From assembly GCF_002127545.1 (NCBI RefSeq), contig NZ_MUBK01000002.1, positions 62,001-126,000 of the forward strand: a DNA stretch of 64,000 nucleotides, in the 5' to 3' direction. The DNA is from Xenorhabdus beddingii. Its GTDB lineage: Bacteria; Pseudomonadota; Gammaproteobacteria; Enterobacterales; Enterobacteriaceae. Shown piece by piece: positions 36,651-48,979 of the stretch (positions within the stretch are counted from its first letter, which is position 1; each line of letters opens with the position of its first letter). The position numbers and the translations under genes are program-made. The notes under the pieces were generated by a model. It saw only the letters and a list, made by a program, of their open reading frames with translations. It was not told where the DNA came from and did no database searches.

Positions 36651-38246
36651 GTGTTAAGTACAAACAACATCACCATGCAGTTTGGCAGTAAGCCACTGTT
36701 TGAAAATATTTCTGTCAAATTCGGCAACGGCAACCGTTATGGTCTGATTGGTGCGAATGGGGCAGGCAAATCAACTTTCATGAAAATCCTGGGCGGCGAT
36801 TTAACTCCCACTGCCGGTAATGTCAGTCTTGACCCAAATGAACGTTTGGGTAAGTTGCGTCAGGATCAGTTTGCATTCGAAGAATATACGGTGCTGGATA
36901 CCGTCATCATGGGGCACACGGAACTGTGGGAAGTTAAACAGGAGCGTGACCGCATTTATTCCCTGGCAGAAATGAGCGAAGAAGATGGCTATCGTGTGGC
37001 TGATCTGGAAGTCGCTTATGGCGAGATGGATGGTTACAGCGCAGAAGCGCGTGCCGGTGAATTGCTGCTGGGTGTCGGCATTCCCGTCGAGCTGCATTAT
37101 GGTTTGATGAATGCTGTGGCTCCGGGCTGGAAATTGCGCGTATTGTTGGCACAGGCGCTGTTTTCCAATCCTGATGTCTTGCTGCTTGATGAGCCAACCA
37201 ACAACCTGGATATCGACACTATCCGCTGGTTGGGGCAGGTGCTCAATGAACGTGACAGTACCATGATCATTATTTCCCATGACCGTCATTTTCTGAATAC
37301 GGTATGTACTCATATGGCTGATTTGGATTATGGCGACGTGCGCCTGTTCCCTGGCAATTATGATGAATACATGGTCGCGGCAACCCAGGCCCGCGAGCGT
37401 TTAGTGGCAGATAATGCGAAGAAGAAAGCACAGATTGCGGAATTGCAGTCTTTCGTCAGCCGTTTCAGTGCCAACGCCTCTAAATCTAAACAGGCAACGT
37501 CCCGTGCCCGTCAGATTGACAAGATCCAATTAGAAGAAGTGAAAGCGTCCAGCCGTCAGAACCCTTATATCCGTTTTGATCAGGATAAGAAACTGTTCCG
37601 TAATGCACTGGAATTGGAAAGTCTGACCAAGGGCTATGATAAAGAACCCTTGTTCAAGAATCTGAATTTGCTGATGGAAGTTGGCGAAAAAATGGCGGTG
37701 ATTGGTGAGAATGGTATCGGTAAAACGACATTCCTGAAAACGCTGATCGGCGAAGAAGCGCCTAATAGCGGTACGATTAAATGGTCTGAAAACAGCGCCA
37801 TTGGCTATTATGCGCAGGATCACGCCAGAGATTTTGACTGCGATATGACCGTCTTTGAATGGATGGGCCAGTGGAAACGCGCAGGGGATGATGAGCAGGC
37901 AGTACGCAGTATTCTGGGTCGCCTGCTGTTCGGTCAGGATGATATCAAGAAGAAAGTGGGCGTACTTTCTGGTGGTGAACAAGGCCGGATGCTATTTGGT
38001 AAGCTGATGATGCAAAAGCCAAATATCCTGATCATGGATGAACCCACCAACCACTTGGATATGGAATCCATCGAATCGTTGAACCTTGCGCTGGAAATCT
38101 ATCAGGGAACGCTGATTTTCGTCTCCCATGACCGTGCATTTGTTAGCTCATTAGCCAGTCGTATTCTGGAAATCAAATCCGATAAAGTCATTGATTTTAA
38201 AGGTACTTATGATGAGTATCTGGGAAGTCAGGGTATTGTTGAGTAA
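36651..38246 (+). CDS. ybiT: ABC-F family ATPase YbiT
   Basis: This 531-residue soluble ATPase of the ABC-F class acts on ribosomes, modulating translation when it stalls; it is not a transporter. It has two ABC domains: GANGAGKST with [11 protein letters not shown], and GENGIGKTT with LSGGEQGRM and [11 protein letters not shown], joined by the basic ABC-F linker (about 240-310, [20 protein letters not shown]). It aligns along its length with E. coli YbiT. The start is GTG at 36651, preceded by a weak AAGAG site, matching the family N-terminus ([11 protein letters not shown]). Confidence 0.95.
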   Translation: MLSTNNITMQFGSKPLFENISVKFGNGNRYGLIGANGAGKSTFMKILGGDLTPTAGNVSLDPNERLGKLRQDQFAFEEYTVLDTVIMGHTELWEVKQERDRIYSLAEMSEEDGYRVADLEVAYGEMDGYSAEARAGELLLGVGIPVELHYGLMNAVAPGWKLRVLLAQALFSNPDVLLLDEPTNNLDIDTIRWLGQVLNERDSTMIIISHDRHFLNTVCTHMADLDYGDVRLFPGNYDEYMVAATQARERLVADNAKKKAQIAELQSFVSRFSANASKSKQATSRARQIDKIQLEEVKASSRQNPYIRFDQDKKLFRNALELESLTKGYDKEPLFKNLNLLMEVGEKMAVIGENGIGKTTFLKTLIGEEAPNSGTIKWSENSAIGYYAQDHARDFDCDMTVFEWMGQWKRAGDDEQAVRSILGRLLFGQDDIKKKVGVLSGGEQGRMLFGKLMMQKPNILIMDEPTNHLDMESIESLNLALEIYQGTLIFVSHDRAFVSSLASRILEIKSDKVIDFKGTYDEYLGSQGIVE

Positions 38247-38262
38247 TTTGGCTTAACGTTGA

Positions 38263-38287
38263 TAGCCCCGTTGATTTTACGGGGCTA
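38263..38287. terminator. Terminator between convergent ybiT and moeB
   Basis: TAGCCCCGT and ACGGGGCTA form a 9-bp GC-rich stem around a 7-base T-rich loop, immediately between the two convergent stops. Confidence 0.75.
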
Positions 38288-38290
38288 TGC

Positions 38291-39046
38291 TCATGACGTC
38301 TGGCAAATTTCACACTGAGGATCTTTAGGCAGTGTGATCTCACGAAACTGCATCGTCATGGCATCGAACAGTAATACCTTGCCACCACTCACTTGCCCGT
38401 ATCGGGTCAATAACTTAATGGTTTCCATCGCCTGTAAAGCGCCGAGGGTTCCTACCAATGGCGCCATGACACCGGCTTCAACGCAAGTCAGGCTATTGTC
38501 GCCAAATAATCGGCTCAGGCAGCGATAGCAGGGTTCCTCTGGTTGGTACGTAAAGACAGAAAGTTGCCCTTCCATGCGAATGGCGGCGCCGGAAACCAAG
38601 GAAATTTGACGTCTGTAGCACAGGCGATTGAGCTGTTCACGAATGGCGACGTTATCTGTGCAATCGAGCACAATTTCGTGTGAGCGGATTAACGCATCCA
38701 GTGCCGGGTCATCCAATAAACCGTCAATGGGTTGAATGGCGACGTGCGGGTTGATCTCCCGTAATGTCACGGCGGCTGAATGGACTTTCGCCATCCCAAT
38801 GCGTTCATCGCGGTGGAGAATCTGCCTTTGCAGATTGGAAAGGGAAACGGTATCAAAATCCAGCAGGGTGAGGGTTCCAACCCCCGCTGCCGCAAGGTAT
38901 TGGGAAGCGGCACAACCAAGACCTCCGGCACCCACGATCAGCACCTTGGCAGATTTTAATTTTTCCTGTCCGTCGAAATCGAAACCCCGCAAAACAATTT
39001 GGCGGTTATAGCGCAAGATCTCTTCATCGGTAAGTTCGAGGGTCAT
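38291..39046 (-). CDS. moeB: Molybdopterin-synthase adenylyltransferase MoeB
   Basis: This 251-residue E1-like enzyme adenylates the C-terminal Gly-Gly of MoaD before sulfur transfer. It has the nucleotide motif VGAGGLGCAASQYL, the conserved RQILHRDERIG segment and the zinc cysteines CYRC and CEIC near residues 175 and 247. moeA lies 27 bp upstream, so moeA-moeB form an operon as in E. coli. Its substrate MoaD is encoded at 16.0 kb. Confidence 0.96.
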   Translation of the reverse strand: MTLELTDEEILRYNRQIVLRGFDFDGQEKLKSAKVLIVGAGGLGCAASQYLAAAGVGTLTLLDFDTVSLSNLQRQILHRDERIGMAKVHSAAVTLREINPHVAIQPIDGLLDDPALDALIRSHEIVLDCTDNVAIREQLNRLCYRRQISLVSGAAIRMEGQLSVFTYQPEEPCYRCLSRLFGDNSLTCVEAGVMAPLVGTLGALQAMETIKLLTRYGQVSGGKVLLFDAMTMQFREITLPKDPQCEICQTS

Positions 39047-39073
39047 TGTTTGAGTCTCTTATTGGTTTTTTAG

Positions 39074-40315
39074 CTATTGATTTTTCAACAAATGATTGAA
39101 AAATTCGATATGTACCGTTTCGCCAGCCGCAACATGCCCCCGTTCCCGCTCCAGAACGATAAAACAGTTACCGAGGCTGTATGAACTAAAGATATGGGAA
39201 CCCTGATGCCCGGTGGTCTGTACCTCTAATTCACCGTCTTCATTGATGGCGGCAAAACCACGTTGGAAATCCAATCTTCCGGGGGATTTTTTCAATGGTG
39301 TTGTTGTCCTGGCCGTCAGGCGCATCGGTGGTTGCCATGCAGTAAAACCGGATAGACGGGCAATCAGAGGTTGCACCAATTGATAGAACGTCAGCACAGC
39401 AGAAACGGGATTACCCGGCAAGCCACAGAACCACGCCTGATCCAATTTACCGAAAGCGAAAGGTTTACCGGGCTTAATGGCGAGTTTCCAAAAACTGATT
39501 TTCCCCACTTTGTCTAAAATTTGTTTGGTGTAGTCTGCTTCACCGACAGAAACACCACCACTACTGATCACTAAATCGGCTTGTTGGTCGGCGCTGATAA
39601 ATGCCTGGCGCAGTGCAGCCGGATCATCGCAGATCACACCCAGATCGATAACTTCGCAGCCCAGTTTTTCCAGCATCAGGCGGACGGCAAATCGATTAGT
39701 ATCGTAAATCTGGCCGACCTGTAATGGCTCGCCAATGGCTTGCAATTCGTCACCAGTAGAAAAAACAGCCACTTTCAGCTTGCGGACAACCTCAACGTTC
39801 GCAACGCCCAGCGAGGCAATCAGTGGCAATTGTGCGGTGGAAAGTTTAATCCCTTTTGGCAGTACCACAGAATGCTGGCGTATATCCTCGCCAACGGTAC
39901 GAATATTTTGTCCCTGCATGACCGGATACATGAACCGGATGCCGGTTTCAGTGACCTCCGCCTGTTCCTGCATGACCACGGCATCCGTACCAGAAGGAAT
40001 AGGGGCACCCGTCATGATGCGAATGCAACTGCCAACCGGCCATTCTGCCTGAAACGGCACACCCGCCAGCGCTTTTCCTGCCACTGGCAAGGTTGGATTT
40101 TGGTTAAGATCGGTAAGGCGAATGGCGTAACCATCCATGGCCGAATTATCAAAAGGGGGAACGTTAATGGGGGAAATGATATCGGTAGCGGTGATACGAC
40201 CCGCAGATTCGGTCAGGTGAATGGTTTCTGTGTCAGTGAGGGGAACCGCTTGTACCAGTAATTTTTCTAGTGCCTGTTCAAGTGAAATTAAGCCTGAAGT
40301 ATGACAGTGATCCAT
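39074..40315 (-). CDS. moeA: Molybdopterin molybdotransferase MoeA
   Basis: This 413-residue enzyme inserts molybdate into adenylated molybdopterin. Recognisable elements are [12 protein letters not shown] near residue 60, [39 protein letters not shown] and [10 protein letters not shown]-type loops ([11 protein letters not shown]). The ATG at 40315 ([10 protein letters not shown]) is taken, as AAGGAG lies six bases before it; the open frame starts 12 codons earlier without support. Confidence 0.95.
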   Translation of the reverse strand: MDHCHTSGLISLEQALEKLLVQAVPLTDTETIHLTESAGRITATDIISPINVPPFDNSAMDGYAIRLTDLNQNPTLPVAGKALAGVPFQAEWPVGSCIRIMTGAPIPSGTDAVVMQEQAEVTETGIRFMYPVMQGQNIRTVGEDIRQHSVVLPKGIKLSTAQLPLIASLGVANVEVVRKLKVAVFSTGDELQAIGEPLQVGQIYDTNRFAVRLMLEKLGCEVIDLGVICDDPAALRQAFISADQQADLVISSGGVSVGEADYTKQILDKVGKISFWKLAIKPGKPFAFGKLDQAWFCGLPGNPVSAVLTFYQLVQPLIARLSGFTAWQPPMRLTARTTTPLKKSPGRLDFQRGFAAINEDGELEVQTTGHQGSHIFSSYSLGNCFIVLERERGHVAAGETVHIEFFNHLLKNQ

Positions 40316-40548
40316 GAGAAGCTCCTTATATGCCGCCAATCTATGCCGCAAAGGATGAATGTGAGAGAGTGCAGCATCTATTTATTCTTGAAGCGTTTAT
40401 TTTTGCATTGGGCGCATTATGGCAAAGATTATCTTGATGGGGAATGACGGGGAATGGATGTTAATAAAAGATGTATATTATATTCATGATTTGTTATAAC
40501 TTAAATAATCCAAACAAAATCAACTAATTTCATTACCATCTAATCACT

Positions 40549-41733
40549 ATGAGTAATCAAATCATCACATCCGGTGGACGTCATTATCAGGCTTTTCAGA
40601 TTGCATTAAGCGGTTTTCTCGCTTTGGTTGTTGCCATGGGAATCGGGCGTTTCACTTTTACCCCGCAAGTGCCGTTGATGATCGCGGAGTCCCAACTCAC
40701 CTTGACGGGAGCAGGCATTGTTGCGGCATTCAATTATCTGGGTTATCTGGCGGGTTCCTATGATGCGATGCGGACGCAACGTTTTGTCGAATACCGTTTG
40801 TGGAGCGGATTATGGGGAGCAGTGATTATTACCCTGCTTTCCGCATTGCTGGAGGGGCCGGTTTTGCACAGTATTGCCCGTTTCTTTATTGGCTGGGCCA
40901 GTGGCTGGACATTGGTATTGGTAGCCGCATGGACGAATGATGAGTTGGCAAAACTGAATCGTCCGGGATTAAGTGCTGCTGTTTTCTCCGGGACGGGAGT
41001 GGGGATTTTCATCAGCGGCGTGTTGGCGGTGGGAATTCAATCCCGGCAAATGAGTGCCGCCAGCGCCTGGATGTTATATGGCATTCTGGCCCTGTTATTC
41101 AGTATTTATGTCAGTCGCTACCTGCCTCGCAATGGCGGGCTGCATCGTCCGCAAGCGGTAACTCAAAAACTCATGCTGACACCCGACATCAAGCGATTGG
41201 TGTGGAGCTACAGTCTGGCGGGATTCGGCTATATTTTGCCGGCCACATTTCTCTCCCAAATGGCGGCAGAGCGTTTTCCTGATAGCCTGTTTGCCCAATT
41301 TGTCTGGCCAATATTTGGCGGGGCTTCTGTTATTGGTATTATGTTGGGCATTTTGCTGCGTAATGTCTCAACTCCTCAAATTCGTCTGGCAATCACGTTA
41401 TGGCTTCAGGCGTCAGGCATTCTGATTGCCGAACTGCTGCCCGGCCTTGTCGGGCTGATGATGGGCGCATTGCTGGTGGGAGGCGGGTTTATGTGTGCAG
41501 TGCAACTGGCGTTGCAGTGTGGCCGGGAACTGGCTCCTCACCATGCCCGCTATATGGCGGGGTTGCTGACGACGGGCTATGCATTGGGGCAACTGGTGGG
41601 ACCCATGTTGTCAGCCATTTCGACGTCGCTGACCGGCAAACTGGAGCCGGCTTTGTATATCGCATTTATGGGCTTGGTGATTGCGGGGTTACTGGTATTT
41701 AATCGCAGCCGTATTCATCGTGAGCCATCTTGA
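40549..41733 (+). CDS. MFS transporter, YbfB/YjiJ type
   Basis: This 394-residue protein has twelve predicted helices. The N-terminal VVAMGIGRFTFTPQVPLM and later YLGYLAGSYDA are typical of the YbfB/YjiJ subgroup of the major facilitator superfamily, whose substrates are mostly unknown. It is a single gene with promoter space on both sides and no local regulator. It lies at the junction between two blocks that are far apart in E. coli. Confidence 0.85.
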   Translation: MSNQIITSGGRHYQAFQIALSGFLALVVAMGIGRFTFTPQVPLMIAESQLTLTGAGIVAAFNYLGYLAGSYDAMRTQRFVEYRLWSGLWGAVIITLLSALLEGPVLHSIARFFIGWASGWTLVLVAAWTNDELAKLNRPGLSAAVFSGTGVGIFISGVLAVGIQSRQMSAASAWMLYGILALLFSIYVSRYLPRNGGLHRPQAVTQKLMLTPDIKRLVWSYSLAGFGYILPATFLSQMAAERFPDSLFAQFVWPIFGGASVIGIMLGILLRNVSTPQIRLAITLWLQASGILIAELLPGLVGLMMGALLVGGGFMCAVQLALQCGRELAPHHARYMAGLLTTGYALGQLVGPMLSAISTSLTGKLEPALYIAFMGLVIAGLLVFNRSRIHREPS

Positions 41734-41902
41734 TTGGGCTTATGGATAACGCACAAACAGGCATAGTTGTGTGGAATATAAAATAAATAAATATCGTGCA
41801 GTGTTACACTCGCGGGTATCTGCGTAAAATAAACGCCTTGATTATGATTTATCCGTCAACTAACGGAATGTATTACTGAATGTATTACTCTTGGAGAAAC
41901 TG

Positions 41903-42571
41903 ATGTCATCCCTAAGTACAGAAGCTGCACTGGTGCATTCGACACTGGTCGCCCGTGGTCTAGAGACCCCATTGCGTGAACAAACTCTGGAGCCGGAGGT
42001 GCGTAAGATACGCATTGAGGCACACATGACAGAAATTATGAAGCTGTTGAACCTTGACCTGAGTGATGACAGTTTGGCGGATACGCCGAGTCGTATCGCG
42101 AAAATGTATGTGGATGAGATTTTTTCAGGACTGGACTATAACAATTTTCCGAAAATTACCCTGATAGAAAATAAGATGAAAGTGGATGAGATGGTCACGG
42201 TGCGTGATATCACATTGACCAGTACCTGCGAACACCATTTCGTCACTATTGATGGTAAGGCTACCGTTGCTTATATCCCCAAGGATAAAGTCATTGGTTT
42301 GTCGAAGATTAACCGTATTGTTCAGTTTTTTGCCCAGCGTCCACAAGTGCAGGAGCGTTTGACACAGCAGATCCTGATTGCACTACAGGCTTTGCTGGGC
42401 ACGAATAATGTTGCTGTTTCCATTGACGCTGTCCATTATTGCGTCAAGGCGCGTGGCATTCGCGATGCAACCAGTACCACAACCACAACGTCTCTGGGCG
42501 GTTTGTTTAAAACCAGCCAGAACACACGGCAGGAATTCCTGCGTGCCGTGCGTCACCTGCACTTATCATGA
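41903..42571 (+). CDS. folE: GTP cyclohydrolase I FolE
   Basis: This 222-residue enzyme converts GTP to 7,8-dihydroneopterin triphosphate, the first step of tetrahydrofolate and queuosine-type pterin synthesis. Zinc and active-site residues sit in [21 protein letters not shown], with [10 protein letters not shown] and [10 protein letters not shown]. The length equals E. coli FolE. The ATG at 41903 has GGAG six bases upstream; the frame extends four codons to a TTG without support. yeiB follows 15 bp later. Confidence 0.97.
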   Translation: MSSLSTEAALVHSTLVARGLETPLREQTLEPEVRKIRIEAHMTEIMKLLNLDLSDDSLADTPSRIAKMYVDEIFSGLDYNNFPKITLIENKMKVDEMVTVRDITLTSTCEHHFVTIDGKATVAYIPKDKVIGLSKINRIVQFFAQRPQVQERLTQQILIALQALLGTNNVAVSIDAVHYCVKARGIRDATSTTTTTSLGGLFKTSQNTRQEFLRAVRHLHLS

Positions 42572-42586
42572 TGAATTTTTAATATC

Positions 42587-43744
42587 ATGGAACAGCGCTG
42601 TAATGGAGCAATACATCCGCGAATTGAGATCATTGATAGCCTGCGTGGTTTTGCCATTTTGGGGATATTGCTGCTGAATATCTCCAGTTTTGCTTTGCCC
42701 TATGCCGCTTATATGAATCTGTATTATAAAGATTCAATTTCATGCCCTGATGTCGTGACATGGCTGGTTTTGAATACTTTTTCGCAGGGAAAGTTTCTAT
42801 TCATCCTGACCTTGTTGTTTGGGGCATCACTCGAATTGCTTCGGCAACGAGGACGAGACTGGAATATTCCCAGATTACTGATTCTGGCTGTCATCGGTTT
42901 ACTGCACGGAATTCTGCTATGGGATGGTGATATCTTATTGTCATATGGCCTTGTTGGTTTGCTGGCGTGGCATTTTATTAAAAAGCGGCAAAAGCTGTTT
43001 GGGACAGCGGCGACTTTCTATCTGTTCGGCGTGATGATGTTTTATCTGCTGGGATTATTTCCTGTGCAGGAGAATAACGCATTCTGGCAGCCAACGGCGG
43101 AAGATATCTTTCATGAAAGTTATTGGAAAACCTATGGCGGGTTATTGGCGATCGAACATCGTATCCGGCAGATAAGTGGCGTCATGATTGTCGTGATTGT
43201 GCAGTATGGCTGGCAAATAGTGGGTGTCATGCTGGGTGGCGCGATGTTATTGCGCAATGGTTGGTTGAAAGGTGAATTCAGCCACAGGCATTACCGTCGG
43301 GTGGCATTATGTCTCATTCCTGTGGGGATGGTGATTCAATGCGTCGCCTTGTTAATTCAGTATTTATATCCTTACAGTTATTTTGCGTCGTGGACGGTTC
43401 GCTACACGATTACTGAATTGGCAACCCCGCTGCTGGCACTGGCTTATATCTCGCTGATTTATGGGTTTTGGCCGGCCATTTCGCGCTGGCGAGTTACTTT
43501 TTGGCTCCGTCAGGTCGGGAAAATGGCGCTGAGTAGCTATTTGCTGCAAACCCTGATTTGCACCACTATTTTTTATCGCTTTGGATTATTTGGTCAGTTC
43601 ACCCGTTTGGAATTGATGGCATTTGTGCCATTTATCTGGATAGTGAATATCGGCTTCGCTTGCTGGTGGTTAAAGCGTTATTCACAAGGGCCGATGGAAA
43701 AACTCTGGCGCGCTTTAACCACAAAATTGGCCGGTAAGGTTTAG
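42587..43744 (+). CDS. yeiB: DUF418 inner membrane protein YeiB
   Basis: This 385-residue membrane protein has about ten helices and begins with IIDSLRGFAILGILLLNI, the hallmark of the YeiB/acyltransferase-like family; HGILLWDGDILLSYGLVGLLAW and QTLICTTIFY also match E. coli YeiB. Function is unknown. It is coupled to folE, as in E. coli. Confidence 0.92.
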   Translation: MEQRCNGAIHPRIEIIDSLRGFAILGILLLNISSFALPYAAYMNLYYKDSISCPDVVTWLVLNTFSQGKFLFILTLLFGASLELLRQRGRDWNIPRLLILAVIGLLHGILLWDGDILLSYGLVGLLAWHFIKKRQKLFGTAATFYLFGVMMFYLLGLFPVQENNAFWQPTAEDIFHESYWKTYGGLLAIEHRIRQISGVMIVVIVQYGWQIVGVMLGGAMLLRNGWLKGEFSHRHYRRVALCLIPVGMVIQCVALLIQYLYPYSYFASWTVRYTITELATPLLALAYISLIYGFWPAISRWRVTFWLRQVGKMALSSYLLQTLICTTIFYRFGLFGQFTRLELMAFVPFIWIVNIGFACWWLKRYSQGPMEKLWRALTTKLAGKV

Positions 43745-43773
43745 GGAAATATTTTATCCGGCCGCTTGAGAGC

Positions 43774-44541
<768 letters not shown>

Positions 44542-44661
44542 TTATGGGCCAGTGTCCTAAAGGCTACTTTACTTGAAATATTGAAGCAAGTATCAGAAGA
44601 AAAAGCATTAAATTTGCCGGTTGGCCGGGTTTATGATTAATTCACAGATTTGGCGAAGAAA

Positions 44662-44686
44662 AGCCTGCCAGTCATATTGGCAGGCT
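44662..44686 (-). terminator. Terminator of maeA
   Basis: Arms AGCCTGCCA and TGGCAGGCT surround a 7-base loop; on the minus strand TTTTCTTC follows, so this ends maeA transcripts 15 bp past the stop. Confidence 0.88.
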
Positions 44687-44700
44687 GGTTGCGGATATGA

Positions 44701-46398
44701 TCAGAATGAGGTGCGTTTATAGATGCGATATTCTGGTTTCCAGAAATTGCGTTCAATCGCTTCATCCAAGGCATTTTCTGATGTCACAATCGCAATGCCC
44801 TGAATCTGGGCTTTTTTCGCCACTTCTTTGGCTATTTTGCGGGAAACATCCTGAATATCATCAATGGGCGGCAATAATGGACCAGAGCCGGTTTGTGCCA
44901 GTGGTGAACAATCTGCCAATGCGCGGCTGGCTACCATCAACATATCATCCGTAACACGTTTAGCACCGGAAGCAATAACGCCCAATCCGATCCCGGGGAA
45001 GATATAGGAGTTGTTGCACTGTGCAATCGGGTATTCCTGACCGGCATATTTTACCGGGGCAAATGGGCTGCCCGTTGCGACCAGTGCCTTGCCGTCTGTC
45101 CAGTGGATAATGTCTTCAGGGCGGGCTTCTACGCGAGAAGTCGGGTTGGACAGTGGCATCACAATGGGACGCTCGCAATGTTTGTGCATTTCACGAATGA
45201 TTTCTTCGGTGAATAAACCAGACTGACCGGAAACACCAATCAAGACGGTGGGTTTTGCATTGCGGACGACATCCATCAATGAGAGAGAATCATGGCTGAC
45301 ATCCCATGATTGCAGGGTTGAGCTTTTCTGCACCAACGCACTCTGGAAGTCCAGCAGGTTTGGCTGTTTATCTGTTAAGAGGCCAAAACGATCCACCATG
45401 AACACGCGGGCACGGGCCTGCTCGTCACTCAATCCTTCAGATTTCATCTGGGCAATGATCTGTTCTGCAATACCACAGCCTGCGGAACCCGCACCAAGGA
45501 AGGTCACGGTTTGATCTTTTAGCTGGCGGCCAGCGGCATGGCTGGCGGCAATCAGGCTACCAAGGGCGACGGCTGCGGTGCCCTGAATATCATCATTGAA
45601 GCAGCAAAGTTCATCACGATAGCGGGTCAGCAATGGCATGGCGTTATTCTGGGCAAAATCTTCGAATTGCAGCAGCACGTTTGGCCAGCGACGTTTCACG
45701 GCCTGAATAAATTCATCCACAAATTCGTCATACTCTTTCCCGGTAATGCGAGGATGACGCCAGCCCATATAGAGCGGGTCATTCAGGCGTTGCGGGTTAT
45801 TTGTACCCACATCCAGCACAACCGGCAGGGTATAGGCCGGGCTGATCCCGCCACAAGAGGTATACAGTGACAGTTTACCAATAGGAATGCCCATTCCCCC
45901 GATACCCTGATCACCTAAACCGAGAATACGTTCGCCGTCGGTAACAACGATAACTTTAACATTCTGCTTGGTGGCATTTTGCAGCATGTCATCAATGTAG
46001 GCCCTGTTCGGGTAGGAGATAAACAGGCCGCGCGCCCGGCGGTAAATGTCAGAAAAGTGTTCACACGCTTCACCCACCGTTGGCGTGTAGATGATAGGCA
46101 TCATTTCGCTGAGGTGAGCATCAAGGAGACGGTAGAACAACGTTTCGTTGGTGTCCTGAATATTCCTTAAATAAATGTGCTTATCAGCGTCATTTTTGAA
46201 ATCGCGGTATTGACGGTAGGCGCGTTCGGCCTGCTCTTCTATTGTTTCAACGGCTTGAGGCAGTAAACCATGTAGGTTGAAATTGCTGCGTTCTTCTTCA
46301 GTAAAGGCACTGCCTTTATTCAGCAGGGGGAATTCCAATAAGATAGGGCCTGCGTAGGGAATATAGAGAGGACGTTTACTTTCGTGTTCCAGTTCCAT
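44701..46398 (-). CDS. maeA: NAD-dependent malic enzyme MaeA
   Basis: This 565-residue enzyme (same length as E. coli MaeA/SfcA) decarboxylates malate to pyruvate with NAD. Visible are [23 protein letters not shown], the catalytic Tyr/Lys region [14 protein letters not shown], the metal site FEDFAQNNA with [13 protein letters not shown], and the NAD motif [14 protein letters not shown]. It is a single gene between sanA and cdd, where E. coli has none. Confidence 0.96.
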   Translation of the reverse strand: MELEHESKRPLYIPYAGPILLEFPLLNKGSAFTEEERSNFNLHGLLPQAVETIEEQAERAYRQYRDFKNDADKHIYLRNIQDTNETLFYRLLDAHLSEMMPIIYTPTVGEACEHFSDIYRRARGLFISYPNRAYIDDMLQNATKQNVKVIVVTDGERILGLGDQGIGGMGIPIGKLSLYTSCGGISPAYTLPVVLDVGTNNPQRLNDPLYMGWRHPRITGKEYDEFVDEFIQAVKRRWPNVLLQFEDFAQNNAMPLLTRYRDELCCFNDDIQGTAAVALGSLIAASHAAGRQLKDQTVTFLGAGSAGCGIAEQIIAQMKSEGLSDEQARARVFMVDRFGLLTDKQPNLLDFQSALVQKSSTLQSWDVSHDSLSLMDVVRNAKPTVLIGVSGQSGLFTEEIIREMHKHCERPIVMPLSNPTSRVEARPEDIIHWTDGKALVATGSPFAPVKYAGQEYPIAQCNNSYIFPGIGLGVIASGAKRVTDDMLMVASRALADCSPLAQTGSGPLLPPIDDIQDVSRKIAKEVAKKAQIQGIAIVTSENALDEAIERNFWKPEYRIYKRTSF

Positions 46399-46621
46399 GA
46401 TACTTACTCTTTGGACTAATCAATGACAAAACCAACCACAGATCCTAAGAAGATAAAAAAAATAAGTACAGTAAATGTTACTTAAATAGGATTATCATGG
46501 GCAAAAATGAGAGATAACATGCAGAATTGGCTAAAAAAATGTTATTTAATTTTTTCATTTCACCCCTCTTCAGCAATATCGAGGAGTAAAATGGCCATTT
46601 TGTTAAGTTACCTTTCCCTCA

Positions 46622-47506
46622 TTAAAAGGTATGCCGTTCCACTTCTGTGCAACCGAGTGCGGTTAATGTGGAATATGTTGCGTTCCATTGTGATAAATGG
46701 CTATTTTCACCTTCCACCAGCACGGCCCGTTTGATGGATTGACCATTTCCCACCGACATATTCATGAATATCAGGGCAGCCTGCAACGGCGGCAAACTTG
46801 GGTTGAATGCTGCGTTTTCAGCATAACGGCCAGTGTAAATCTGCCCTTGTTCATCTTGTAGCGCTACCCCTGCGTGGGATTGACTATACGGTGCGTGGCT
46901 GTGGTTCGCTGCATCCAGCGCGGCCAGTACCAATTCGTCGCCAGTCTTTAATCGGTGGCCGTGATCAACAGTATCCAGCAATAATGGCGTGTCCACTAAA
47001 TCACCTGGGCCAAAGGCTTCAGGCAGGTAATCCGCCAGAGTCAATTTTGGGCGATTGGGCAGGTAAACCGCTAATTGAGTGCCACTATTCAGTTCATTCA
47101 TAAACTGGCGGCAGTGACCACAAGGTGAATAGTTGATTGTGATGGAAACCAGCTTTTTCTCACCGCGTAACCAAGCGTGAGTGATGGCTGACTGTTCGGC
47201 ATGGACGGTCTGCTGTAAGGGGACACCGGCAAATTCCATATTGGCACCGAAATAAAGATTGCCACTTGCTCCTCGCGCAATCGCACCGACATAAAAACGG
47301 GAAATAGGTGCAATGGAACACGCCGCCGCAAGTGGCAATAAAGCAAGGGTCAGCGCATGATCATCAAGTCCGCTGATTTGCTTGACGGATTCAACCTGCT
47401 TTGCGGTCAGCATGGCTGGAAAATCGTCATTCCCCATATAAGGCAATAAGGCTTCTTGCAGTTTAGGCGTAATTTCTGACCAAATAGCATGAAAACGAGC
47501 TTGCAT
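46622..47506 (-). CDS. cdd: Cytidine deaminase Cdd
   Basis: This 294-residue enzyme deaminates cytidine and deoxycytidine to uridine forms, for pyrimidine salvage. Catalytic glutamate and zinc ligands are in TVHAEQSA and PCGHCRQF. The length is identical to E. coli Cdd, which has a second, inactive domain as here. GGAG lies about seven bases before the ATG. In E. coli, cdd is controlled by CRP and CytR; a TGTGATAAAAGCCATA half-match lies at about 47561, which is suggestive only. Confidence 0.96.
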   Translation of the reverse strand: MQARFHAIWSEITPKLQEALLPYMGNDDFPAMLTAKQVESVKQISGLDDHALTLALLPLAAACSIAPISRFYVGAIARGASGNLYFGANMEFAGVPLQQTVHAEQSAITHAWLRGEKKLVSITINYSPCGHCRQFMNELNSGTQLAVYLPNRPKLTLADYLPEAFGPGDLVDTPLLLDTVDHGHRLKTGDELVLAALDAANHSHAPYSQSHAGVALQDEQGQIYTGRYAENAAFNPSLPPLQAALIFMNMSVGNGQSIKRAVLVEGENSHLSQWNATYSTLTALGCTEVERHTF

Positions 47507-47721
47507 AGAATGTCTCCAAATTAATTGAAGGCCATTCTAGGATGTCTGTTCAGGTTTGTAATGTGATAAAAGCCATATAATTAATGAAATATAGGTAATA
47601 AGGGCATTATTTTAGTAATTTATATCAAATTTTTGCTGATTTTATGTGTTTTTCACTTTTTGGTTACGTTTTGGCAACTTCCTGAATGCAGCTTCCTGAA
47701 TAATAGTGGTTCGAAGAACGA

Positions 47722-48417
47722 TCAACCAAACAGATGCAGCAGTACCGGAAACAGAAACGGGGCAATCAGTGAAGTAATGATGCCGCAAGTCATTAGCGCC
47801 AGCGAGCTGTATGCCCCTTCAACATGATCTATTTCGGCACAGCGGGCAGTCCCGACGGCATGGGATGCCGTTCCCATCGCCAATCCGCGTGAAGCCTGAG
47901 TCTTTACTTTCAGGACATTAAACAGGTTATGACCAAATATCGCCCCTAAAATACCTACCGCGATGACACAAGCCGCGCTGATGGCTGGAATACCGCCGAT
48001 GGAATCAGCGACTGCCATGGCAATTGGGGTGGTTACCGATTTGGGCAGCACAGAGGCCGCGATTTCAGGTGTCGCACCTGCCCATAATGCAATGGCAGTC
48101 CCCGTGACCATTGCCACAATACTGCCGATAAAACAGATGGTAATAATGGATTTCCATTGGGCACGGATTTGGTGGAGCTGTTCATAAAGAGGAAAGGCCA
48201 AAGCGACAACGGCAGGTTGCAGTAAATCATTCAATATCCGGCTACCCGCAAAATAGTGCTTGTAAGGGGTATGAGTCATGAGCAGCAAGGGGATGATAAC
48301 GGCCATTGACATCAGCAAGGGGTTAAATATAGGCAGTTTGAGCCTCATTGACAGTTTTTTGGCAAAATAAAATACGAACAACGTTAATGGCAGTGACCAC
48401 CAAATATAGCTTAACAT
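47722..48417 (-). CDS. yohK: LrgB-family membrane protein YohK
   Basis: This 231-residue inner membrane protein of the LrgB/CidB family shows [19 protein letters not shown] and the conserved [13 protein letters not shown]. LrgAB-type pairs move murein-hydrolase regulators or small metabolites such as pyruvate in Gram-positives; the Gram-negative role is not clear. The start overlaps the yohJ stop by 7 bp (48411-48417), so they are coupled. Confidence 0.94.
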   Translation of the reverse strand: MLSYIWWSLPLTLFVFYFAKKLSMRLKLPIFNPLLMSMAVIIPLLLMTHTPYKHYFAGSRILNDLLQPAVVALAFPLYEQLHQIRAQWKSIITICFIGSIVAMVTGTAIALWAGATPEIAASVLPKSVTTPIAMAVADSIGGIPAISAACVIAVGILGAIFGHNLFNVLKVKTQASRGLAMGTASHAVGTARCAEIDHVEGAYSSLALMTCGIITSLIAPFLFPVLLHLFG

Positions 48418-48833
48418 TTTTCTTTCTCTTCCGGCTTTTGCTGTTTAGCACCAATGATGGTGCGCTCGCGATGAACATAGTGAGAACTGTAGGCAACGAC
48501 AATCATGACAACGACGGTACTGACAATACAGGAAAGGATAATGGGCAGTATCTGTTGACTCAGTTGTGAGTAGTAATCCATGACCCCCACCCCGATAGGT
48601 AAAAAGAGCAACGTCATGTTTTTCATCAACAGGCTACAGCCCGGTTTTACCCAATGTGGGGGAATAATTTGGAATGTGAGTAAACAAAACAGGAGAAGTA
48701 AGCCAATGATACTGCCGGGAAGAGAGAAGGGAAGCAGTGCTGAAATGCTATTTCCCGCAATCAGACACAAATAGAGTAACGCGAATGCGCGCAGATATTG
48801 CCAGCCTATCATCAGCACGTTTTGGAAAGACAT
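48411..48833 (-). CDS. yohJ: LrgA/CidA-family membrane protein YohJ
   Basis: This 140-residue holin-like protein has four predicted helices: [37 protein letters not shown] and the C-terminal [10 protein letters not shown]. It precedes yohK in a two-gene unit as in E. coli. The ATG at 48833 (MSFQNVL) is preferred over the TTG two codons upstream; AGGA lies ten bases before it. The charged C-terminus is a little longer than that of E. coli YohJ (132). Confidence 0.92.
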   Translation of the reverse strand: MSFQNVLMIGWQYLRAFALLYLCLIAGNSISALLPFSLPGSIIGLLLLFCLLTFQIIPPHWVKPGCSLLMKNMTLLFLPIGVGVMDYYSQLSQQILPIILSCIVSTVVVMIVVAYSSHYVHRERTIIGAKQQKPEEKEKC

Positions 48834-48907
48834 AATCAATAATTCCTCAATATAGCGAGGGTTTTATCATACGACTAACACTGTAAATGTGCCATATGTC
48901 ACATTAA

Positions 48908-48935
48908 AAAGCGGACCCATTTTTGAGTCCGCTTT
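48908..48935 (-). terminator. Terminator of metG
   Basis: AAAGCGGAC and GTCCGCTTT form a 9-bp stem with a 10-base loop; on the minus strand the right arm runs into a T-rich stretch. It is 44 bp past the metG stop. Confidence 0.88.
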
Positions 48936-48979
48936 AATATCTATTTGATAATCATCAATATTATCGGAATTAGTGTCGG

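Noticed and set aside
47555-47580. CRP site upstream of cdd
   Set aside because: Only a half-match (TGTGA) is visible; the second half is not convincing, so it is not listed as a feature.
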